A stretch of 6,541 nucleotides of DNA from Flavobacteriales bacterium UBA5871 (GTDB lineage Bacteria > Bacteroidota > Bacteroidia > Flavobacteriales_D > Crocinitomicaceae), in the NCBI GenBank assembly GCA_002432085.1, contig DJFN01000194.1:4227-10767 (forward strand), given 5' to 3'. Below the pieces are notes generated by a model. The model saw only the letters and a list, made by a program, of their open reading frames with translations, was not told where the DNA came from and made no database searches. Made by a program: the position numbers and the translations under genes. Within the stretch, counting starts at the first letter, position 1; each line of letters begins with the position of its first letter. This document shows positions 1 to 5,239 of this stretch, piece after piece.

Positions 1-1
1 T

Positions 2-673
2 TCGGCGACTATTACGAAAAAGATCAAGGCGCTGGCTTACGACATTGTCCGCGATGCGATCCGAATCCAGATTTCGCCACGCGATCTGATCACCAAGAAC
101 ATCGAGCATGCTTACATACGCGTCGAAATGGACGATAAGCGTTTTTTCCTTGAAAACATGCTGCAGGAATATCCGGATTACCGTTTTGTGGTGTTCGTTC
201 GGACAAAAGTGCGCTGTGAACGCGTCGTGGCGGCAATGGAACGCGTGAATCTGTCAACCGAAGCTTTGCATGGCGGAATGGAACAGCAGCAGCGTTTCGA
301 AATTCTCGAGCGTTTCCGAAAAGGTGAAAACCGCGTGCTCGTTACCACCGACGTTTCGGCACGAGGAATCGATATCCCGAATGTGGATTATGTGATTAAC
401 TACGATTTGCCGGAAGAGGAAGAGCAGTACGTTCACCGAATTGGTCGGACGGGCCGTGGAACGAATAAAGGTCAGGCCTTATCCTTTTGCAGTACGGAAG
501 AATTGCCGCTGCTGAAAGCGATCGAAGCATACATCGACCACGAGCTCGAGGAGCTGGAAATCAACAAGCACGATTACAAAGCCATTCTCGAAGACACCGA
601 AGATCCGACTTATAACTGGCAGAAGCTGCTCGATCAGGCCAACGAAGAAGACGGTACACAGGATAAATGGTGA
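2..673 (+). CDS. DEAD-box RNA helicase, RhlE-like, C-terminal part (5' end outside window)
   Basis: This is an ATP-dependent RNA helicase that would remodel RNA duplexes or RNA-protein complexes in the cytoplasm. The open frame runs from the first bases of the window, so the N-terminal RecA-like domain (Q motif, Walker A, DEAD box) lies upstream and is not seen. In visible-residue numbering, motif III (SAT) is at 1-3, the motif IV region (FVVFVRTK) at 62-69, motif V (TTDVSARGID) at 115-124 and motif VI (HRIGRTGR) at 145-152. The order and spacing are normal for a complete second RecA-like domain. The ATG at 128 lies inside this domain and is not the true start. Family assignment within the DEAD-box group (RhlE-like) rests on the VINYDLP...YVHRIGRTGR stretch and is less certain than the helicase call. 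The C-terminal tail is short and acidic (NEEDGTQDKW), unlike the long basic tails of many RhlE and DeaD proteins. Stop TGA at 671-673. Confidence 0.95.
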   Translation, partial: SATITKKIKALAYDIVRDAIRIQISPRDLITKNIEHAYIRVEMDDKRFFLENMLQEYPDYRFVVFVRTKVRCERVVAAMERVNLSTEALHGGMEQQQRFEILERFRKGENRVLVTTDVSARGIDIPNVDYVINYDLPEEEEQYVHRIGRTGRGTNKGQALSFCSTEELPLLKAIEAYIDHELEELEINKHDYKAILEDTEDPTYNWQKLLDQANEEDGTQDKW

Positions 674-679
674 TCAACG

Positions 680-739
680 AAAAACCGCCCGTTCCGTTAG
701 CGCGAAACGAGCGATTCTTGTGTAGCAAACTGGTGGTTT
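680..739 (-). terminator. Possible factor-independent terminator of the 760-1173 gene
   Basis: Read on the minus strand, an outer stem AAACCACC (739-732) can pair with GGCGGTTT (689-682) with one G-U pair. Inside it, CGTTTCG (709-703) pairs with CGGAACG (696-690), also with one G-U pair, around a 6-base loop. A run of five T follows (684-680). The structure begins about 20 bases after the stop at 760. On the plus strand the inner stem has a C-A mismatch and no T run follows, so it fits the minus-strand gene better than the helicase. The 22 unpaired bases between the two stems make it irregular. Confidence 0.35.
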
Positions 740-759
740 ATGAAAAAAAATGAATGCGT

Positions 760-1173
760 TTAGTCGTTGACAGATAATAACTGGTATTCCGAGCGGATCT
801 TGACAAGTGAAGCCTCCACTTCGTTCCAGGAGTACAATACCACGTACAAACCTGAATACTCATCATAGACCGTTACGCGCTGATCGATCCGACGCAGGTG
901 CCGGTATTTTTCAGCATTGAACAATTCTTTCTGCGATCGTAGTACCATCTGCCCGGATTGGAACTCGTAAGAACGAGAACACACGTAGTCCAGGCAGGCA
1001 AGCTCTTCCGGAGAAGCGTTTAGTGCCAGTTGCTGATCCACCGAATACGCCTGTGCAATGTAGCGCTGCGTAATGGAAGAACAGTCTTCTTTCGTAGTAA
1101 TCATTTTGGCCTGCTGCGCCATACCTGTATGAACGCCTGTCAGCAATGCCAGAACTAAGGTTAGTTTCTTCAT
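760..1173 (-). CDS. Small secreted protein of unknown function (137 aa)
   Basis: I do not recognise a family. I chose the ATG at 1173 because it opens a classic Sec signal peptide: MKK, a hydrophobic core (LTLVLALLTGV), then HTGMAQQ with likely cleavage near residues 19-20. The longer reading from 1260 adds 29 residues in front that look like untranslated sequence. The mature part, about 117 residues, has three cysteines (31, 60, 65), so one disulfide in the periplasm is possible. A mixed charged region (80-100) is followed by a strand-like C-terminal half (TVYDEYSGLYVVLYSWNEVEASLVKI). There is no lipobox, no membrane segment after the signal, and no sorting domain. Its 3' end faces the helicase gene, and its 5' end follows a gene-free stretch downstream of murB. 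I saw no good match to the TAnnTTTG promoter element upstream. Base composition resembles the neighbours. The secretion call is fairly safe; the function is unknown. Confidence 0.72.
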   Translation of the reverse strand: MKKLTLVLALLTGVHTGMAQQAKMITTKEDCSSITQRYIAQAYSVDQQLALNASPEELACLDYVCSRSYEFQSGQMVLRSQKELFNAEKYRHLRRIDQRVTVYDEYSGLYVVLYSWNEVEASLVKIRSEYQLLSVND

Positions 1174-1214
1174 GATTTCCCGTATTTGAATGAACGAAAA
1201 CCACAAGCTTTGAA

Positions 1215-1226
1215 GATTGGCCAATC
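1215..1226. promoter_or_regulatory. 12-base perfect palindrome upstream of the small secreted-protein gene
   Basis: GATTGGCCAATC is its own reverse complement and lies about 42 bases before the ATG at 1173. That is a plausible place for a dimeric regulator to bind, but nothing ties it to a known regulator. A 12-base palindrome can also arise by chance in a stretch this size. Confidence 0.2.
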
Positions 1227-1475
1227 CTTGACTTGCTTTACAGAAGGTAGGACATTCCACCTGTTCGAAGCAAGATTGTTAAGCTTTTAACTTTTGTAAT
1301 AAAGAATTCGGTGAAAGCGTAATCGGTCATAAATCAGCCTGTTATCGATTGAACGCATTGTTATGCATGCATATTATATCCGTTCGAACAGAAATGCATT
1401 TTGCACAATCAAATGATACTCATGCTCGTAGAAAGCCACCATTTGCTCATCTGGCGAGGAAAATTTTGAAATTCG

Positions 1476-1495
1476 TCGAAAACCGATTTAGCCGG
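1476..1495 (-). terminator. Weak terminator candidate after murB
   Basis: Just past the murB stop (1501-1503, TGA on the minus strand), ACCG (1495-1492) can pair with CGGT (1485-1482) around a 6-base loop. On the minus strand it leads into TTTTC. The stem is only 4 base pairs, so it is marginal. Confidence 0.22.
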
Positions 1496-1500
1496 TCGGA

Positions 1501-2511
1501 TCAGAGGATATTTACTTCGCGTTCGAGTTGTACGCCGAACTTTTCAAAGACGTCATCGAGGACTGCTTGCGACAGGTCATAGATCTCTTTTCCGGTAGCG
1601 CCGCCGTAGTTAACGAGTACCAAAGCCTGCCTGGTATGAACGCCACAATTTCCTACTTGTTTGCCTTTCCAGCCGGCATGTTCGATGAGCCATCCTGCTG
1701 CCAGTTTTTCGGTCCCATCAGCCTGCGGATAATGTGGAGTGTCTGGATGTGATGCAGCGAGCTTTTCGTAAACGCTTTTTGAAACAACCGGATTTTTAAA
1801 GAAGCTGCCGGCATTGCCCAGTGTTTTCGGATCGGGCAGTTTGCTCTGACGAATACGGATGACAGCTTCGCTGATCGCTTTTACGCTTAATTCCGTTACG
1901 CCCATGGCCTGCAATTCGTCGCGAATGGCGCCGTAAGCCGTATTGAAAACGGGATTTTTCTGCAAACGATAGGTAACCGATAAGATGATGTACTGGTCTT
2001 TGTACTGACGCTTGAATACACTTTCGCGGTAGCCGAATGCGCAATCGGCAGCGTTAAACGTATCAACTCTGCCATCGGCGATGTGATACGCTTCGAGACT
2101 CACGAAACAATCCTTGATCTCCACGCCGTAAGCACCGATGTTCTGCATCGGACTGGCGCCCACGCTTCCCGGAATGAGGCTGAGATTTTCCACGCCGCCC
2201 CAGCCTTGCTGAACGCAATAGCTCACGAATCCATGCCATTCTTCTCCGGCTCCGGCGCGGACATCGATCGTGTCATCTGTTTCTGCAACCACTGCAATGC
2301 CTTTCAGCTCGTTTTTCAAAGCAAGTGCTTGCACCGGTTTTGTGAGCAGAATATTGCTTCCTCCACCGAGAATGAGCAAAGGCAATTGCCCGGCATTTTC
2401 TGCCAGAACAGCCTGCAATTCTTCAAGTGAAGCAAACGAGGCAAAAGCCGCAGCCGGAACATCAATTCCGAAAGTGTTGAACGGACGAAGGGAATAATTG
2501 CGCTGGATCAT
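1501..2511 (-). CDS. murB: UDP-N-acetylmuramate dehydrogenase (MurB), type I
   Basis: MurB is the cytoplasmic FAD enzyme that uses NADPH to reduce UDP-GlcNAc-enolpyruvate to UDP-MurNAc, the second committed step of peptidoglycan precursor synthesis. The 336-residue length fits the long type I (E. coli-like) enzyme. The N-terminus (NYSLRPFNTFGID) is the family's usual opening, which supports the ATG at 2511. The FAD-binding stretch is LILGGGSNILLT (47-57). The core continues with GAGEEWHGFVSYC and ENLSLIPGSVGASPMQNIGAYG (about 86-129). The substrate/catalytic arginine is R162 in YRES, the proton-donating serine is S236 in GNAGSFFKNP, and the C-terminal acid is E332 in LEREVNIL. All key residues are present. 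It follows sppA on the same strand, but a terminator-like hairpin and its own strong promoter lie between them, so it is probably transcribed alone. Identity is very secure. Confidence 0.97.
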   Translation of the reverse strand: MIQRNYSLRPFNTFGIDVPAAAFASFASLEELQAVLAENAGQLPLLILGGGSNILLTKPVQALALKNELKGIAVVAETDDTIDVRAGAGEEWHGFVSYCVQQGWGGVENLSLIPGSVGASPMQNIGAYGVEIKDCFVSLEAYHIADGRVDTFNAADCAFGYRESVFKRQYKDQYIILSVTYRLQKNPVFNTAYGAIRDELQAMGVTELSVKAISEAVIRIRQSKLPDPKTLGNAGSFFKNPVVSKSVYEKLAASHPDTPHYPQADGTEKLAAGWLIEHAGWKGKQVGNCGVHTRQALVLVNYGGATGKEIYDLSQAVLDDVFEKFGVQLEREVNIL

Positions 2512-2516
2512 CGGGG

Positions 2517-2547
2517 CAAAGTTAATCCGATTGCCAGTATCATCAAA
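2517..2547 (-). promoter_or_regulatory. Bacteroidota-type housekeeping promoter for murB
   Basis: On the minus strand, TTTG (2547-2544), a 19-base spacer, then TAACTTTG (2524-2517) match the Bacteroidota primary sigma factor consensus TTTG-N19 to 21-TAnnTTTG exactly. Only five bases (CCCCG) separate the downstream element from the murB ATG at 2511. The expected transcription start therefore falls at or within a base or two of the start codon, and no Shine-Dalgarno sequence fits in between. This suggests a leaderless or near-leaderless mRNA. Confidence 0.72.
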
Positions 2548-2583
2548 AGCAAAGAAATTTTTATTAACAACGATCGATCAGTC

Positions 2584-2601
2584 TCCTCCCTTAAGGGAGG
2601 A
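2584..2601. repeat. 18-base perfect palindrome, possible dispersed REP-like unit
   Basis: TCCTCCCTTAAGGGAGGA is a perfect palindrome: each half is CTCCCTT/AAGGGAG extended by two bases. It is followed by acaaaggagggtgg, which carries another copy of the AGGAGGG string. G-rich 'aagggagg' palindromes like this recur between genes in some Bacteroidota genomes, from my general recollection. It belongs to a larger cluster with the copies at 2636-2645, 2674-2683 and 2700-2709. No T run follows on either strand, so it is not an obvious terminator by itself. Confidence 0.5.
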
Positions 2602-2635
2602 CAAAGGAGGGTGGCAAACGCAATCTTGTTAGCAA

Positions 2636-2709
2636 TCTCCCTTATCCCTTCTGTCGCGGCGTTGACGAAACAAATAAGGGAGAACCGGACGCATCCGAAT
2701 CTCCCTTAT
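2636..2709. repeat. Three alternating copies of TCTCCCTTAT between sppA and murB
   Basis: Exact 10-base copies of TCTCCCTTAT lie at 2636-2645 (plus), 2674-2683 (inverted) and 2700-2709 (plus). The middle copy can pair with either neighbour. In the minus-strand transcript, pairing with the first-made copy gives the sppA terminator hairpin. Pairing with the later copy gives an alternative hairpin with a 28-base loop. The core also matches the palindrome at 2584-2601, making five CTCCCTT cores in strictly alternating orientation. Confidence 0.6.
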
Positions 2710-2710
2710 T
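2666..2710 (-). terminator. Factor-independent terminator of sppA
   Basis: On the minus strand, 17 bases after the sppA stop codon (2730-2728), AATAAGGGAGA (2710-2700) pairs perfectly over 11 bases with TCTCCCTTATT (2683-2673). Within the loop, CGGA/TCCG (2697-2694 with 2689-2686) adds a 4-base-pair upper stem separated by a two-by-two internal loop. A T-rich tail (TGTTTCG, 2672-2666) follows. The long stem, correct distance from the stop and T-rich tail make this the most convincing terminator in the window. It argues against read-through from sppA into murB. Confidence 0.65.
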
Positions 2711-2727
2711 CACCTTATATGAACTCG

Positions 2728-4506
2728 TTAATCGATCGTCATAAAGAACGGCAGACGCATCTGAATGCCTGTCCATTCGTCGAGCTGCTGCAGTTTTCGG
2801 TAGGTTTCCGTTAGCTCGGCAGGCAAACGTGTACCGGTTTCGATCTTCACGCTTTCTTCTTCGTCCCACTGCTCCAAAAGCTCGGCGATCGGATTACTGT
2901 CAATTTCCGGCCAGTAGCGCACTTTCGGATCTTTGATCTTGGCTTGTTTTGCGCCGTAAGCAATCGCATCCGATAATCCTCCGATCTTATCCACGAGGCC
3001 GATGTTCATCGCATCCGTTCCGGTCCAGACACGTCCGCGGGCAATGCGTTCCACCTGCTCCAACGTCATTCCGCGGCCATCGGCCACACGTTTTTTAAAT
3101 TGTGCATAGATCTGGTCCACTTCGTTCTGAATGAGCTTCAGCTCTTCTTCAGTCAGCTTGCGATTCGTCGACAAAATAGAATGTGCGTTCGTTTGTGCGC
3201 GGTCGAATGTAATACCGAGCTTTTCTTCGAAGAGTTTTCCGGTGAACGGAATCACACCGAACACGCCGATAGAGCCGGTAATCGTTGTTTTCTCCGCAAA
3301 GATCGTCGAAGCCGGCGTAGCGATGTAATAACCGCCCGAAGCCGCTACATCGCCCATGGAAACGATCACTTTCATTTCTTTGGCCGTCAGCGTTACTTCG
3401 CGCCAGATCTCTTCGGAAGCCAATGCACTGCCACCACCGCTGTTGATGCGGAAGATCACGGTTTTAATTTTACCCGATTCGCGTGCTTCGCGGAAGTATT
3501 TGCAGATTCTGCGGGAAGCCATTTCGTCGCCGTCGACGGTAATCGATCCTTCCGCCACGATCACGGCAACGTTCGCATTGCTGTTGTCGCCGTCTTCGCG
3601 CATTTGCTGCGATTTGAATTTATCGCGGGAGTATTTTTCCATCGACTGGAGCTCATCCATTTTAGCTTTGCCGCCGGCTTTTTTGTTCACCAGAGCGATC
3701 ACTTCGTCGCGGTATTTGCAGCCGTCGATCATTTTGTATTGGAGCGCATCTTCCAGACGCTGGATCTTCACGTTCTCGGCTACATCGTTCAACGCTTCCG
3801 GCGTCGTTTTACGGTCTTTGGCGATCTCCACGCGCATGTCGTACCAGATCGAGTTCAGAAAACGCTCGGTCTGTACACGGCTCGAATCGCTCATGTTTTC
3901 ACGAAAGAACGGCTCGACAGCGCTTTTAAAGTCGTTGTTCGATCCGCGGATCACCTGCATTTCAACTCCGAGCATGTCGAAGGTTTTCTTGAAATAGATC
4001 ATTTCCGTTCCTAATCCAACGAATTCCATTGCGGAAGTCGGGAAGCCATAAACTTCACCTGCTGCCGAGCTGATGTAGTACTGTTTCTGCGTAATGACCT
4101 CGCCACTCAGGTAAGCCACGACGAATTTCCCTGATTTGCGGAATTTGTGAATGGCATTGCGGATCTCGTGTGCTGTTGCATAACCGCAGCTCACGTTTTC
4201 CAGGTCGATGAAAATACCTTTCACCTTGTTGTCCTTTGCCGCTTCTTCGAATCCGTAGAGAAGATCGCTCAAGCCGATGGTTTTGTCAACGCCGAAGCTC
4301 GCGCCATTGATTTTTGCATTGGCCGTTTCACCGATCCTGCCCGAAAGCGTCAGGTGAAGTACCGTTCTGTCTTTGACAACCGGCTCCTGCGACACAAGTC
4401 CGCCAACAACACTGATCGTGATCAGCCAGCCGATCAGCGATACCAACAGCGTCGCGGTCAGAGCAGGCCAGAATATCCGCCAAAAGGAAACTTTCTTCTC
4501 CGTCAT
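2728..4506 (-). CDS. sppA: Signal peptide peptidase SppA, long (67K-type) form
   Basis: SppA is a membrane-anchored serine protease that degrades signal peptides left in the cytoplasmic membrane after secretion. The 592 residues match the long, tandem-domain form found in E. coli. One N-terminal membrane segment (about 11-35, WPALTATLLVSLIGWLITISVVGG) anchors it. The N-terminal peptidase-like domain supplies the general-base lysine, K194, in FKSAVEPF. The C-terminal domain supplies the nucleophile serine, S390, in DVAASGGYY. Both belong to the Ser-Lys dyad known from E. coli SppA. Other family landmarks are INSGGGSALASEEIWRE (355-370), TTITGSIGVFG (407-417), the GRVWTGTDAMNIGLVDKIGG stretch (491-510), and YRKLQQL near the end. 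The start at 4506 places a short charged stretch before the membrane segment, as expected. It is divergent from folK and ends in a terminator hairpin before murB. Complete, with no broken motif. Confidence 0.96.
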   Translation of the reverse strand: MTEKKVSFWRIFWPALTATLLVSLIGWLITISVVGGLVSQEPVVKDRTVLHLTLSGRIGETANAKINGASFGVDKTIGLSDLLYGFEEAAKDNKVKGIFIDLENVSCGYATAHEIRNAIHKFRKSGKFVVAYLSGEVITQKQYYISSAAGEVYGFPTSAMEFVGLGTEMIYFKKTFDMLGVEMQVIRGSNNDFKSAVEPFFRENMSDSSRVQTERFLNSIWYDMRVEIAKDRKTTPEALNDVAENVKIQRLEDALQYKMIDGCKYRDEVIALVNKKAGGKAKMDELQSMEKYSRDKFKSQQMREDGDNSNANVAVIVAEGSITVDGDEMASRRICKYFREARESGKIKTVIFRINSGGGSALASEEIWREVTLTAKEMKVIVSMGDVAASGGYYIATPASTIFAEKTTITGSIGVFGVIPFTGKLFEEKLGITFDRAQTNAHSILSTNRKLTEEELKLIQNEVDQIYAQFKKRVADGRGMTLEQVERIARGRVWTGTDAMNIGLVDKIGGLSDAIAYGAKQAKIKDPKVRYWPEIDSNPIAELLEQWDEEESVKIETGTRLPAELTETYRKLQQLDEWTGIQMRLPFFMTID

Positions 4507-4522
4507 AATGATTCGTTTTTGA

Positions 4523-4530
4523 CAAATATA
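4523..4530 (-). promoter_or_regulatory. TAnnTTTG promoter element for sppA
   Basis: TATATTTG on the minus strand matches the Bacteroidota -7 consensus exactly and ends 16 bases before the sppA ATG, so the 5' leader would be only about 10 bases. No TTTG stands at the usual 19-21 base spacing upstream, so the upstream element is weak or absent. Confidence 0.5.
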
Positions 4531-4631
4531 ACCGGTATTCCGAACCGTGACCAGTCATTTGTTTATGGAAATCATCTATTTGTTAACGAAGGCGGCCGGG
4601 GCGTATGAATGGTTTTTTTCGCTGGTAACCG

Positions 4632-4639
4632 TACATTTG
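4632..4639 (+). promoter_or_regulatory. TAnnTTTG promoter element for folK
   Basis: TACATTTG is an exact match to the Bacteroidota -7 consensus and lies only four bases before the ATG at 4644. I see no TTTG at the expected upstream spacing; that region instead carries a run of seven T (4613-4619). If the element is used, transcription begins at or just after the first ATG. The mRNA would then be leaderless or would start translation at the second in-frame ATG at 4656. Confidence 0.42.
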
Positions 4640-4643
4640 GCGC

Positions 4644-5156
4644 ATGAATGCAACAATGGCCTGGATAGGCATGGGCAGCAACATGGGCGATCGCTTGTCG
4701 AACCTGCAACTGGCAATTGACGAGCTGCAGCGCTACGGGCACGTGCTGCGAACCTCTTCCGTTTATGAGACCGAGCCGGTAGGTTTTGAATCCGATAATT
4801 CGTTTCTGAATGCCGTTGCCGAGATAGAGTGGAAGGGAAGTCCGGAGGAGCTGATGAAAACATTGCTCCATATAGAACAGGAAATGGGGCGAACACGCAG
4901 CGAAGCCGAACGGTACACATCCCGGCCGATTGATCTCGATATTTTACTCTGGGACCAGGAAGTTATCAACAACGCTGAATTAACCGTTCCGCACCCGCGA
5001 ATGCACGAGCGAAACTTCGTGCTTGTTCCACTGAATGAGTTGATTCCCGTGCATCTTCATCCGGTTTTGAATCAGACGGTTACAGACCTCTTACAGACCT
5101 GCGTCGACAAAAACTCAGTGTTTATCCACGATAAAGCCCTATCCGTCAATCGTTAA
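4644..5156 (+). CDS. folK: 2-amino-4-hydroxy-6-hydroxymethyldihydropteridine diphosphokinase (HPPK)
   Basis: HPPK transfers pyrophosphate from ATP to 6-hydroxymethyl-7,8-dihydropterin, giving the substrate of dihydropteroate synthase in cytoplasmic folate synthesis. The 170-residue length is that of a stand-alone enzyme, not a FolB-FolK or FolK-FolP fusion. Landmarks are GMGSNMGDR (9-17), SSVYETEPVGFES (38-50), FLNAVAEIEW (54-63), the ATP-binding loop region GRTRSEAERYTSRPIDLDIL (82-101) with the two magnesium-binding aspartates D97 and D99, and PHPRMHERNFVLVPL (116-130). All are intact. Two starts are possible: the ATG at 4644, or the in-frame ATG at 4656, which gives MAWIGMGSN and fits the family's usual short N-terminus better. 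A promoter element four bases before 4644 leaves the choice open. It is divergent from sppA and 83 bases ahead of the lipoprotein gene; other folate genes are not in the window. Confidence 0.96.
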   Translation: MNATMAWIGMGSNMGDRLSNLQLAIDELQRYGHVLRTSSVYETEPVGFESDNSFLNAVAEIEWKGSPEELMKTLLHIEQEMGRTRSEAERYTSRPIDLDILLWDQEVINNAELTVPHPRMHERNFVLVPLNELIPVHLHPVLNQTVTDLLQTCVDKNSVFIHDKALSVNR

Positions 5157-5170
5157 TTGTTCTTAAAGCC

Positions 5171-5200
5171 TTTGGCGAAAGAAAATATTGTTTAATATTG
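5171..5200 (+). promoter_or_regulatory. Candidate promoter for the OmpA-like lipoprotein gene
   Basis: TTTG (5171-5174), an 18-base spacer and TAATATTG (5193-5200) match the Bacteroidota promoter apart from one base in the downstream element and a spacer one base short. The predicted start near 5205 gives a leader of about 35 bases. The 7-mer AATATTG occurs twice, at 5184-5190 and 5194-5200, exactly one helical turn apart, the second copy overlapping the promoter element. Confidence 0.42.
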
Positions 5201-5239
5201 CACATGAATTTTATTAAGGTAGAAACTAACAATTGAATA

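Larger units (their letters stand above)
1174..1500. other. 327-base gap between murB and the small secreted-protein gene
   Basis: I see no convincing gene, tRNA or exact promoter match here. The plus-strand open frame starting at 1349 runs into the 3' end of murB, lacks family features and is probably chance. The gap holds three short symmetric sequences: a perfect 12-base palindrome at 1215-1226, an inverted repeat gttaa/ttaac around gctt at 1278-1291, and a 12-base palindrome at 1362-1373. Because the downstream gene reads leftward, its promoter and 5' leader should lie in the lower-numbered part. The higher-numbered end holds a weak terminator candidate for murB. Confidence 0.6.

Noticed and set aside
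1174..1260. Longer 166-residue version of the small secreted protein starting at 1260
   Set aside because: The extra 29 residues precede a textbook signal peptide that starts at the ATG at 1173; an N-terminal extension would bury that signal.
1233..1275. TTG...TACCTTCT on the minus strand as a promoter for the small secreted protein gene
   Set aside because: The downstream element differs from TAnnTTTG at two of its fixed positions, which is too weak to call.
1362..1373. TATGCATGCATA palindrome
   Set aside because: It is a simple alternating ATGC sequence in a region with no adjacent gene start; I have no functional context for it.
1349..1582. 77-residue plus-strand open frame between the small secreted protein gene and murB
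   Set aside because: It overlaps the conserved C-terminal end of murB, has no promoter or ribosome-binding site that I can see, and its composition looks random.
3100..4014. 304-residue open frame on the plus strand inside sppA
   Set aside because: It is the complement of a well-conserved SppA coding region, rich in Phe, His and Arg as expected from antisense reading, with no recognisable domain.
5165..5177. Possible folK terminator hairpin (gcc-ttt-ggc)
   Set aside because: The stem is only three base pairs with no T run after it, and it overlaps the candidate promoter of the next gene.
5204..5236. Ten-codon upstream open frame (MNFIKVETNN) before the lipoprotein gene
   Set aside because: It begins about where transcription is predicted to start and ends six bases before the real ATG, but it has no codon pattern or ribosome-binding site suggesting a leader peptide. 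It may be chance.
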